A stretch of 64,000 bases of DNA, taken from NCBI GenBank assembly GCA_023078685.1, contig JALGAS010000003.1:5952001-6016000 (forward strand), in the 5' to 3' direction. Positions 21,496-31,379 of this stretch are shown in pieces. Positions within the stretch are counted from its first letter, which is position 1, and each line of letters opens with the position of its first letter. The notes under the pieces were generated by a model. The model was not told the origin of the DNA and made no database searches. It saw nothing but the letters and a program-made list of their open reading frames with translations. Source of the stretch: Neopestalotiopsis rosae. Taxonomy: Eukaryota > Ascomycota > Sordariomycetes > Amphisphaeriales > Sporocadaceae. A program made the position numbers and the translations under genes.

Positions 21496-24400
21496 ATGGA
21501 CTTTGACAGAATATGCGAAGCCGCAGGAGGCATACTCGCCTTCGTCGAGCTCTCAGGGCAGATTTTTCCAAGCTCGGGTGCAGTGCAGAACAACCCTTCT
21601 ACACATCAACGACTAGACTTAAAAGTTACAGAGGAAGAATTCATCAAGGTGCAGCATTTGCTTAGTCATGCCATTAGCAAACCGAATGCCCCCATCGAAC
21701 ATCATTCCACCGATGCATTGCTGATCCTGAAAGAGCTGGCGACGTCGAGCCTTGAAGACATTGGTCGTGTTCTTGAAGAAATCAAGCGGATTACATGGAG
21801 TCAAAAAGACAACGAGGAATCCGACAGAGCGATTTCAAATTTTTTGGCAAGTCCTTTGGTCAGGTCTACGTTACAGCGAGGGAAACTGGAGCGGCTTTCC
21901 GAAACAGCCTCGCAGCAAATTAGCGCAATCATACGGTAGGTAATGCGACGTGTCAATGGAGATAGACACCTTGATACTGACAGTTGGCAAAGGACGAGAA
22001 CGGAACAGATGAGAAGGACCATTGAAGCTCTGGGCACCGACGCTCGTCGCATCAGACCGGAGAACGAGTCCCGGATTGACTCGCTATCACAAGAACTTGC
22101 ATCTCTACATCTGTTGCTGCAAAAAGGGTCGAACAATCATGATCCAGAGTCCCGAACGGCCATCTTGAGTCAGCGCGATGTAAATGAAATGCGGTCTATC
22201 TTGCGTCAACTGACTAAAGCAGAGGACGACATGATTGCGGATAAGATAGTCGCAAGCCTCAACTACGATAGTAGGCCCGTTCGTCATGATTCTGTCCCGC
22301 AGGCGCACAAAGATACTTTCCGATGGGCGTTTGAGTCGCAACTCGCGGAATGGTTTCGGTCTGGGAGCAGTACGTTCTGGATTTCTGGCAAGCCTGGATC
22401 CGGAAAATCCACATTCATGAAGTTTATATCGAGTCATCAGCAGACCAAAGACTTGCTTTCCTCCTGGGCAGGCTCTTCGGACAAACTCGCCATTGCAGCT
22501 CATTTCTTCTGGATCGCAGGGACGTCAATACAAAAGTCTTGGCAAGGGCTTTTCCAATCTTTGCTATTCGACACCTTCAACAAGCAGCCCGCTGTAATTC
22601 GACTGATTTGTCCGAGGCGATGGGCTGCTGCTCAAAGCGGCACCTGGCAAGAAGCTACTGAACCATGGTCCGTGACTGAATTGGGAGTCGCTCTTCGAGC
22701 GCTGGCAACAGCTCCGGACTTTCCGTTGAAGCTTTGTTTCTTCATCGACGGATTGGATGAGTACGATAGCAACCACGAGGAACTGTGTAACATACTCCAC
22801 GACATGGCTCGATCTCCACACATCAAAATGTGTCTGTCAAGCCGCCCATGGCCTGTATTTGAGCAGAGATTTGGTACCGACCATACTAGGAGAATGGATA
22901 TCCACGAGCTCACAAGAGATGACATTCGCAAGTTTGTACATGACCAGTTGCAACTGTCAGTCGGAAATGAAGTCCAAATGACCGAGAATGACCGACAAGA
23001 TATCTGCCAGGATATTGCTTCCAAGGCAGATGGTGTCTTCCTTTGGGCTTTCTTCGTGACAAAGACCTTGAGAGAAGCAAGCTCTCGCGGAGACACGATG
23101 TCGGATCTACAACAGAATCTTGACAAGCTACCAAGAGACTTGGAGCAGCTATTCAGAACGATGCTTGAGAGCGTACATATATCCTCTCATGCTAAAATGG
23201 CAGGCATCCTGCAAGCAGCCTCTCACGCCCTGGAGCCGCTACATGTCGACTTGTATGCAGTGTTAGAGAAAGAATTTGACACTCCGAATTATGCGCGTAA
23301 CTGCTCGATACAAGGTATCGCACAGGAGCAATTATCGAGGCACAGAGAACATACTACTCAGAGTGTCCACGACAAGACTAAAGGACTCCTCAAACTTGTG
23401 GATCAGCGATTCGAGTTTCTACATCGAACAGTCAAGGACTTTGTTCGGACTCGGGGTATGGTTGAATACTTGAAGGAAAAGCTGCCAACAGACTATAATG
23501 GCTATCGAGCTATTGCCACAGCATACCTTGGCTTTCTCAAGACGACTAGTCTCAATAACTCTCTGATTGCAGGGGTCGTCAAACTTGGCCAGGGACGGAA
23601 TTCTGGCGTCTTTACCTCTCACCTGAACCGAGCTCTGATATATACGTCCGAAGCACTAAAAACTGATCAGTCACCCGAAAGTATGCGACTATTGGATGAC
23701 TATGGTCGTGCCGTTGAGACCATGATCCGCGTCCGTCACGTCACTGTGCGCGGTATCGTGGCAGAAGGCAGCGAGCCCAGGGCGTTATTCCGCGAGGAGC
23801 TGCTCCGGCATAACCTGACTCCATACCTTTTACAAAGGCTGAGGGAGAACCCTGATTTCCTTGAACCACTCCAAGACCCGCCTCTATATTTTGCGCTGAT
23901 GCCAATGTCGCTCAGTAGTGGAGAAAGTCCAGCCCCTGTGCCAGAGATACTCGAAACGCTACTGCAACGTGGAGAAAGCCCAAATCTTTCAGCCAGAAGG
24001 AGGCCCCATGATAGTTCGGCAGTCCCATCTCCTTGGGTTCTCTTTGCCCGAGAGATCATGTCTGTCTTCAATATGTTATCAGTGGCTTGTGCATTCCCGG
24101 CTATGCGCTTCAACGATTCTCTCGACAAGGACATTTTCATCCTTCTCCTTTCCCACGGCGCCGACCCCAACACAAGCCTTCTACCAGAACGACCCCGTGG
24201 ATCTCATACGCCCTTTTCACACTTCTTGGACATATCCCTGTCGCAGTTTCTTGGCAATGAGTGCTATGGCGGCTACCTTAGGACGCTGCGGGTATTCTTC
24301 CGTGCTGGGGCGAGCCTGGGTATCCCGACATTTGGAAAGACCACCACCGAGTCTACCGATGACGGAGAAGAGATGGCATTTGGCAACCTGGCTAGAGACC

Positions 24401-24711
24401 GGCCAGAAGAGTCTATTTTGACATCGTTCTGTACCTCTCTAAAGACCCTGTTCCCAAGCTTGCCGGCTGATCCACAGCGCACAAGATTCGTACAGTCTGT
24501 TGTGGCGGAGCTGATTTCACATAACTCAGGGAAAGTGGAAGAGCTCAAGGAAATAGATTCTGTTTTGTCGGATGGGTGTCCTGATCGCATGAGGGAAGAG
24601 TTGCAGTCGATGATTGATGAGGAGATGGTTGCGCGAAAGCGTCTGAAGCGAGACCGGGGTAGCTGGGACGAGACTTCTTTGGAGAGTGCCGTAAAGTTCT
24701 CAAGATTCTGA
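21496..24711 (+). CDS. NACHT-domain STAND protein (fungal NLR-like)
   Basis: Two exons (21496-21935, 21993-24711) give 1,052 aa. The start at 21496 (CCGAC ATG GAC) matches the start of the truncated paralogue upstream. Domains: a helical N-terminal effector-like region (1 to about 230), NACHT with Walker A GKPGSGKS (about 279-286) and Walker B LCFFIDGLDEYD (about 394-405), then a helical region with the motif RFEFLHRTVKDFVRTR usual after NACHT in this fungal group (DUF7791-like), and a C-terminus without clear ankyrin, WD or TPR repeats by eye. A basic cluster (ARKRLKRD) near the end could be a nuclear signal. Such proteins are thought to act as oligomerising sensors in heterokaryon incompatibility or biotic responses. 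Its 3' end converges on the UstYa-like gene, 153 bp apart. Confidence 0.9.
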
Positions 24712-24864
24712 AGCATTTACCCTGAGAGTCCTTCCGTACAATTGAGCACAAATTCTGAGATAGATCGAACAAGAGTGGAATACGGCACCGGCATGGTTGT
24801 TACGTATCGGAGCAGTACATCCAAAACTTTACTCAACAGGTCAACTAAGTACATGATACTGGTC

Positions 24865-25829
24865 TCATTGTGCCGGCCAGGGTTTCGCTCGGCCTACTGC
24901 GTCCAACTCAATTATACTATCAGGTGTTTTCATGCTCTCAGCACTTAATCCTATTTCATTCTCCTCCTTCCAAGCAAGGATGTCTTCAAAGTTCCTGCAT
25001 TTCCGATTGACCGAAAAATCAGCAAAAGGTCCTTCTATACCCTCGACCTTGTTGAAGGTAACAATCTCAAGGTCGGCGTGACAGGTGATGACATTCAGCA
25101 ACAGATTCTGGCAGTGCAGGTTATGCTGCTCGAATGAGAACGTGGCATTCTCGTATTTCGTCTTCAGGTCTCCATAATATTCTGGAAAATTACCCCGCCT
25201 CAGATGATCGAGGCAATGTATCCTTCAGAGTCTCGATTCAGCCTTATATCCCGATGCGAAACTTCACCAAGGACACTTACTGGTGGAACACATCGAGTAC
25301 ACCCATGTATGCATCTGGCCCGGCCACGTCCTCGGGCCAGGGCCACAGAGTACGAGCATCGAGACCAAGTCGATCAACCTCGTCGCGCTGAATGGCGATG
25401 GCTTTTGTGTCGCCATAGCGTTCCCACGCTCGGTCGACCTCGGGACTTGGAAGCTGCTGGAATATGGAAGGTATTGCGTCCGGCCAGAATGTGTTGTTGA
25501 AATGCTTCTCTTGGGACGTCACATTCATACGATTAAAGACAGGCGCTACGAGGGCATCGATTTGTCAGTATCGATCATGACTTGTGGGATCCAGGAAGTT
25601 CTGGCTCACAGTTCAGAGTTTCGTCTCCGAGGCTGCATTGGCAGCGACGACGGGTAAAGCTTAAAGCGAATAGCGATGCTGACATTGCAATCAATGCCGC
25701 GTGGAACAGTATAGCCGGCAAACCGCATGGCCATCGTCTAGGTGCCGGCTTGTTCGTGGTGTTGTAGTTGTCGTCACAGTCAATTTCAGCCTTCACAAGA
25801 TGGTACTTTGTCTTTGTTTCTGCGGACAT
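24865..25829 (-). CDS. UstYa-like protein (DUF3328)
   Basis: Three minus-strand exons (25829-25610, 25545-25281, 25222-24865) join in frame to 280 aa. Both introns (64 and 58 nt) have GTGAGC or GTAAGT donors and AG acceptors. A single membrane helix (about 37-57) follows a short cytoplasmic N-terminus. The lumenal part has LPSPEVDRAWERYG, PDAYMGVLDVFHQ and the two HxxHC motifs that define the family: HQIHC (161-165, created across the second intron) and HNLHC (195-199), followed by CHADLEIVTFNKVEG and FSVNRKCRNFEDILAW. Characterised UstYa relatives act in oxidative macrocyclisation of ribosomal peptides such as ustiloxin, or in other oxidative or halogenating steps of secondary metabolism. 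The divergent neighbour is a 46-aa secreted peptide gene. No tailoring P450, kexin or transporter is adjacent. Confidence 0.88.
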
Positions 25830-27220
25830 TCTTACGATACACTTGACATGTAAAAGAGAGAGGAATACAGGGACAATTATTTTCGGGCATTGAGAAATCT
25901 GGGAATGAGCGAGTATCCCAAAAATACCTTGACTTGTATCTGTATCCAGGCCTTGTGTCACAGGCGCCTGAAGGAAGCTCGGCGGTCTTGTCGGCTCACC
26001 TTATCAACATGCGATACCCATCAATGTCGGGCATGGATCTCGGTTACGAGGCTGTCATGAAATTGGAAATGTCCCAATAGACGTTAAGACACCTGAATAC
26101 AATGAGACCCGGTCTCCGAAGCTACGCCGACGTAAGCACATAATCGGCAGCGGCGCAGTAATCAACAAAGCCACGACCCTGGCTCCGCACATGGGTGAGA
26201 TCGATAAAGAGTATCTCCGCCAAGTTTTACTCCACATCATTGACCAATGGATGACACGAAAAAGCGCCAACAGGATCTTGAGAGCCTTGAGTGGCTTTGA
26301 ATCTCCCAGAAAGCACCATGATAAGAAACTTATTCCCTGATTCTGAGACCGTGATTTCTGCGGTGAACGATAAGCTGACAACATAATCCGTTCCTGGAAT
26401 ATTGATTCCTCCGCCAATGAAATTGGGAATATAGATGTTTCCTTTATATTGTACGTCGATCGGCTGACCATTAGTTTTCAAAACGACTTGCGTCCGAAAT
26501 GACCGACTGTATCACCGCATTACATGCCGCGTCAACTTCCGGAAATTCCGGTGATTATAGCGTATCGCATCAGCCGCATTGGCGATAGAACTTAACATTG
26601 CTAGTATCAAATAACCTAATTGAGTGATTGGCAAAACATTTGAGTCTTCCAAATATTGAGATACAACTCAGTCTAGTCCTTAATGGCAATAATGATCGTT
26701 GCAATGACCATCAATTCTGGAAAGTCGTATCGGTATTTCTGATGTTAGCTCAACCTGCTACGAGTATGTGTCAACATGCAGGGTTGGCCGCGGCGACTAT
26801 TTGGTATAAGTGCACAGTGATTATGCACCTGGGTGGCGCGGAACATACTACAGATCGCAGACCAGCATCCCACGAGACCAGAATGATCAATAACAGTAGA
26901 ATTAGCCAAGAATTGTGGCTGAAGTGCACAATATCTCGAATCCTTCATTCTCGAAAGCCAATCGGAATATCGTAATCACCATTAGTGTAGCCTATATCGG
27001 CGAGACTTGGTAGTCGACAGAGCAGGTCAGATGATCATCTGATACAGACTCGGACCTGGGATGGCACTTCTGGAACCACAAGGGGGTCACAGAATTCGAG
27101 CGTAAGCGGCGAAGTTTCACCGCACCATATCGCCGACTTGAGTAGCTTTTCAATTGTTTCGGTCTTGTGGACATCATCCCCAGCAACGAAGCCAGTCCGA
27201 TAAACTGCTTATTGGATAGG
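25830..27220. other. Intergenic between UstYa-like gene and mini-peptide gene
   Basis: Shared upstream region of the divergent UstYa-like gene and the small secreted peptide. Apart from one protein-like minus-strand frame (26227-26481, listed separately) I see nothing to annotate. Confidence 0.4.
26227..26481 (-). other. Possible fragment of an unidentified protein gene
   Basis: A minus-strand frame without a convincing ATG whose translation looks protein-like (NIYIPNFIGGGINIPGT, YVVSLSFTAEITVSESGN). Just upstream another minus-strand frame reads EVDAACNAVIQSVISD, so the pieces could be exons or a frameshifted relic. I do not recognise the family and found no splice path giving a complete gene. 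It may be chance. Confidence 0.2.
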
Positions 27221-27228
27221 TATATAAA
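27221..27228 (+). promoter_or_regulatory. TATA box of the mini-peptide gene
   Basis: TATATAAA, 129 bases before the ATG at 27357. The leader between them is rich in C, A and T as in strongly expressed fungal genes. Assignment is by position and sequence only. Confidence 0.45.
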
Positions 27229-27356
27229 GCTGCTTCTCCCTCCTGTTCGTCAACACAGATTCAAGTCACGAAAGCATTTACATATCACGCTATACCTTAT
27301 ATCAATACATTTTCAACACCACTTGAAGCACGATTGCCACAACCAAATCTTCAAAA

Positions 27357-27563
27357 ATGTTGACCTGGAACATCGCTCTCTTCATGTGGATCGCTGGTGT
27401 GGTCGCTGGTGTCATTCCCGTCGAGGAACGTAAGTAATCGTCCATGAATTAACAAACTAGGGTTCTATGAGTGCTGATCACTACATCCTTTTCAGGTCAA
27501 CCGGCTGAGGCTGCCTATGTTGGAGCTGGCGGAGTGGCCATCCTCAACTACGTTGACGAGTAA
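27357..27563 (+). CDS. Small secreted peptide, 46 aa, orphan
   Basis: Two exons (27357-27429, 27496-27563) give 46 aa. The intron (66 nt) has a perfect GTAAGT donor and TTTTCAG acceptor and keeps the frame. The start has a CAAAA ATG context with a TATA box at 27221. The first ~18 residues (MLTWNIALFMWIAGVVAG) form a compact signal peptide. The remaining 28 residues are short, Ala/Gly/Val-rich and acidic, with two Tyr (EAAYVGAGG and LNYVDE), no Cys and no Lys-Arg site. I do not recognise it. Being divergent to a UstYa-like gene suggests a possible ribosomal-peptide precursor, but the usual repeated cores and kexin sites are absent. A small effector or cell-surface peptide is equally possible. 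Gene structure is more secure than any role. Confidence 0.6.
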
Positions 27564-27995
27564 AGGGTTGCTATTGGTTCTGAAGCACTAGGAGTACAAG
27601 GCACGATGCTTCTTCCAGGTGATAGGTGAAGGCAATGAATATGGGGTTTTGCAGACGCCGTAAGATGGAACAACATGGCAATGGCATCAAGTACATCATA
27701 GAAGGGCCTTAAAATCTGTGAAATGACCTCATTGCAACATAATCCGTTTCCGCATATCATCGTCTTTGACTTGTTCGTTTTACCTTCAATTAGGTTGTTA
27801 ACTTTTTCGACGCTAGTTTGCAAGTAAAGGCCGTGTTTCTTGACAAGACAAATCATGATGAATAACATACAGTCAAATTTGTGCTTCAAGAATACTATAC
27901 AGATTCGTTTCTCATACGGGCTACTAGGAAGCCATTTGAAGTACAAAAATCTGCATTCCTATCCTGCTTGGTGTAACCAACATGACCGTAACTAT
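27564..27995. other. Intergenic, 3' side of mini-peptide gene
   Basis: No supported gene; presumably the 3' UTR of the mini-peptide gene and flank of the membrane-protein fragment. Confidence 0.4.
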
Positions 27996-28286
27996 TTATC
28001 CTAAAACACTTGTCCACGCAGGACTGGTCGTGCCGTTCCCATCAAACTTCACAAGATAGTAGCATACTGTCGTGACAGGGTTTACTATGGTCAGCGCAAT
28101 GATGTTGCTCGCCGTAGAATGCATGCGAATGAATGCCATAGATTGGCGATCAAGGCTGGAATTAATAACGTGGACTCTGTATACAACCGAGTAGAGGGGT
28201 TGGGTGAAAGCTACTTTGACCCTCTGACTTAAATACTGGTTGTTTATGCCACTCTCTGGTTCGATCTGTGTTACAGCATCCGCCAT
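27996..28286 (-). pseudogene. Truncated tandem copy: C-terminal part of the adjacent membrane protein
   Basis: 96 codons whose C-terminal two thirds match the end of the neighbouring minus-strand gene: QPLYSVVYRVHVINSSLD versus RPIYSVLYNVHVINSGID, then SNIIALTI versus SNIIAVTI, and FDGNGTTSPAWTSVLG versus FDGTGTESPAWTSILG. An in-frame TAA lies directly before its ATG, and no upstream exon carrying the missing N-terminal membrane helices was found. It is best read as a 3'-partial duplicate. It may still be transcribed as a short protein. Confidence 0.65.
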
Positions 28287-28512
28287 TTACCCTGCAGGAG
28301 ATTCGTGCGTTTTGACCAACTTTGTCTTGATATGAAATGAATCTCATGGCCCTGAATTCTTTCCAAACCCGGACGCGTCGCGAGGTTTTAGGTCACATTT
28401 GTGCTTTATGGCTACCATTCGAAACGTTTACCGACGTTTACAGACAACAAATCATTTGAAATCAAAAATGCGCTCCAAGTGATATTTGTGATTATCAAAA
28501 GAACTGTATAAT

Positions 28513-29848
28513 CTAGCCCAAAATACTAGTCCACGCAGGACTTTCTGTCCCAGTTCCGTCAAATTTGACAAGGTAGTAACATACTGTTGTGACAAGATTG
28601 AAAATTGTAACTGCAATGATGTTGCTTGCCTCCGAGTTTTCACAGATGAAGTTTTTGACTTTGTCATCAATACCAGAATTGATAACATGTACATTGTACA
28701 GTACGGAATAGATAGGGCGCATCACGACTACCTTGATTTTCGAACCCAAAGATTTTGGACTGGCGGTGTCGCTTTCCTCTAATGTATGCGCTGCGTCTGT
28801 AGGAGAGGCGTCCGTCGCCTGTGCAACGGCTGAAGCAGCTTGTTCACTGCCGGTATGCGAGATCTGGGGATCATGCCTCTCGGCTATCTTCCTGCCTAGT
28901 AGATCTAGCAATCCCGCCACCGTGATGCTAGAGGATGCCGCGAAAAATATCCAGACCATGGCGTATTTAAGTCTGTTTAAGGTGCCGTCCACCTTGACTA
29001 ACATCGAGGGTTATCGAGCTTGGCGCGGCTTCATTTAGAGGAGACGTGAGGAGATAGACTGAGAGCAGTAATGCGAGACCGACCACTGAGAGTACTTGTG
29101 GCTTCGCCGGTTTGGCCTGGCTCCAATGCACCACAACTCCTCGCCAGTGAATTAGAAATTGGGTAATCATGGTAAGTGCAGTAAAGCATTTAACAAGGAC
29201 TAGGGTAAGCCTTAGCCACCAGAACTCCGATATGTCGAATATAACCATGAAACCCATGTTGTACCATATCCATACCCAGCTATAGATTTGACCGATGACA
29301 ACCAAGTTGTTCAGGATGGAAATTGGATGTTTCCAACCAAGATCTTTAAGCTCCCCGACGGGAAGATATCGAGTTGTTTTGAAGTCGATCAGTTCCATGA
29401 AAAGCCTTACGACCCATGCCAAGAAGTATAGAGCTGCGGCGAATTGGGTCCAGGGAATGCCACGCATGCTGAATATCTTAATGGCCTGAGGCAATACGGC
29501 AAGGCAAGCGATAGTCAGCTTGGCCATTACAACGTTCGGCCGCAATCTCGCCCTAATTTGATTCGTGGAGGTATGCCTTGGTAGAGCGACTGAGCTGATA
29601 TTTCGTCCTGAGGCCCTCCATCTCTCGCGAGTGGCTCTGTATATTGCGTACACATCCAAGAGACCATCCTCCAGACAGATACTAGGAATAGCTCTCATAA
29701 GGCTGATACTGCCGCCGAAGAATACAGCATCCATCCTTGTACTTGTGGGTTGGCATACTGCGGCTCCGGCCAGAGTGATGAGAACCCAGAAGACGGATTG
29801 GCCAGTGGCTTCCTGGGTTGACTGTATGACAGAAGTTGAGCTATTCAT
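28513..29848 (-). CDS. Fungal multi-spanning membrane protein with a reading-frame break
   Basis: Two minus-strand open stretches clearly belong together: 29848-28967 (start MNSSTSVIQS in TACC ATG context) encodes several membrane helices ending ALLLSVYLLTSPLNEAAP, and 29004-28513 encodes one more helix (YAMVWIFFAASSSITVAGLL), a polar linker and the C-terminus ending TSPAWTSILG. They overlap in different frames near 29003. No GT-AG pair of usual length joins them, whereas dropping one base in GATGTTAG would give a smooth loop (ITLDLVKVDG). So a one-base frameshift, real or a sequencing error, is likely. The family is unknown. A partial duplicate of its 3' end lies next to it at 27996-28286. 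Confidence 0.6.
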
Positions 29849-30091
29849 GGTAAAACATTGCGCACGAAGGATCAAGATCATAAATTGGAAGATCTATGCG
29901 ACATTGTTACCACTACAGCGAGGTATTTCATCGCGGGGGTTAGGTGCTGTGCCGCAGTCCAGGCTCTCAGGGCCGCCTATCGTGGCAGTGCTATCGACAT
30001 ACCTAAGCGAAGCCTGAAGAACATCAAGCTAACTCCCTTTGGACGAGTAGCTGCATGAATCAACTGCTGCGCAAGGTGCTCCCATGCTTTA

Positions 30092-30135
30092 ACGTCCGTC
30101 ACCTACTTCTTGGCACCCCCCACATTTCGGCACCC
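30092..30135 (+). repeat. Left terminal inverted repeat of the Fot/pogo-type element
   Basis: 44 bp, exact reverse complement of 39586-39629; starts ACGTCCGTCACCTACTTC and contains GGCACCCCCCACATTTCGG. Preceded by TA (30090-30091). Confidence 0.92.
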
Positions 30136-30242
30136 TTAAAATCCCTCACCGCCATGAATACCCTCCATCTTCAAACTTTTATCTTTTTATTAATTTATAT
30201 TCAATTACTACCAAATTTTGCAGAACGCTTAATTAAATAATA

Positions 30243-30808
30243 ATGCCCTTATATACGGAAGATTATATTACCCAAGCTTTTGAAGAGGTTGCATAAGGTT
30301 AATTTATAAAAAAGGCTGCATCGAAATGGGGTATTCTACGATCAACACTTCAAAGTCGGATGCGAGGCACCCAGTCAAGAGATATTGCCTTTTCTAATCA
30401 GCAAAGGCTTTTACCGACTAATAAAAACCATCTGGCTAAATGGGTTCAAATTCAGGCAGATTTGGGGCTGCCGCCAATTTATTAACAACTAAAGGACTCT
30501 ACTAAGCGCATTTTAAGAATTTATAAAGATTCACAACCTTTTAAAAAGAACTGGGTGCAATCTTTTATTAAAAGGAACCCATTAGTAAGGGTCCATAAAA
30601 GCAGAGCTATCGATTTATAGCGTATAAATGGAGCCTTAACTAATATTATTAGGCTATGGTTTAAGCACCTCGCTATACCTAAAGTTATGGCTATTAAAGC
30701 CACAAATCGATATAATATGGACGAAATTGGTATTTTTAAAGGCAGGGGATTAAATGGGCTTATTTTTAGATTATCAAAATCTCGTTTTATTCGAAAGAAA
30801 TAGCCTGG
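30243..30808 (+). pseudogene. Fot/pogo transposase, 5' part (RIP-damaged)
   Basis: From ATG 30243 the frame reads as a pogo-type transposase: the start MPLYTEDYITQAFEEVA, the helix-turn-helix around KKAASKWG, the CENP-B-like region FKKNWVQSFIKRNP, and the first catalytic Asp in NRYNMDEIGIFKG. It is interrupted by in-frame TAA and TAG at positions where relatives usually have Gln (after EEVA, after PPIY, after AIDL), as expected from C-to-T change at CpA. No indels are needed to keep the frame. The reading is broken off at 30808 by the retrotransposon insertion. Confidence 0.8.
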
Positions 30809-31320
30809 TGTTACGAACATGCACCCTTGCAGAAGGACAAACAACTGTGTTGGCGCTTAAGAAGGTATGCTGCGGGGCAGTGACCACGGCCCTGGCCAAA
30901 AGACCCAGCCACCCCCGCCAGCTGTCAACAAGTGTTGACAGGATCATGGCCTTGGCAATGATCCATTGGCATGGATCACAAGGATCATTGTGATCCATAA
31001 GATCCAAGAACAAAGGGGATCATACTTGTTGGTATGATCCAAGCAAACATCAGTGAGGGAATGAATGGATATATTAGGGAGGGATTTCCTACGGTTACAT
31101 AGACAGTCATTACCTCAGTGATCAATCTAAGCATCTATCTTACCCATAGGTGAAGCATTCAATACGCTTTGACGACTACACTTGTGAATCATTTCAGGAC
31201 CACCATCTTCAGTTACTCATTGCTCAGTTCAGTATCTTGGCTAGCGTTCCCTGTTAGCATAAACCCCCAACACCTCTTATACTCAGGTTTATTCTAGAAA
31301 CCCGTAGTATAGTCGTTACA
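30809..31320 (+). repeat. 5' LTR
   Basis: 512 bp, TGTTACGAAC...TAGTCGTTACA, apparently identical to the 3' LTR. It is unusually rich in GGATCA/TGATCC motifs (30943-31034), which form overlapping inverted repeats. A TATATTA at about 31068 could place transcription start shortly downstream. Confidence 0.95.
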
Positions 31321-31322
31321 TT

Positions 31323-31331
31323 TTGATCACT
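31323..31331 (+). other. Putative self-priming primer-binding site
   Basis: TTGATCACT lies two bases after the 5' LTR and is the exact reverse complement of AGTGATCAA inside the LTR (31117-31125), about 45 bases after a TATATTA. That layout resembles Tf1-type self-priming, where the mRNA 5' end folds back on the primer-binding site. No match to an initiator tRNA-Met 3' end was seen here. Only 9 bases pair, so this is tentative. Confidence 0.35.
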
Positions 31332-31379
31332 CTTGTTCAGGTACGTTCCCCCAGAAACTAACTGAGCAATATCGGCAGA

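Noticed and set aside
26055..26471. 138-codon minus-strand frame
   Set aside because: No recognisable feature and overlapped by a more protein-like frame; I could not support either as a full gene.
30943..31034. GGATCA/TGATCC repeats in the LTR as a CRISPR-like or satellite array
   Set aside because: The motifs are irregularly spaced and present identically in both LTRs, so they are part of the LTR, not an independent array.
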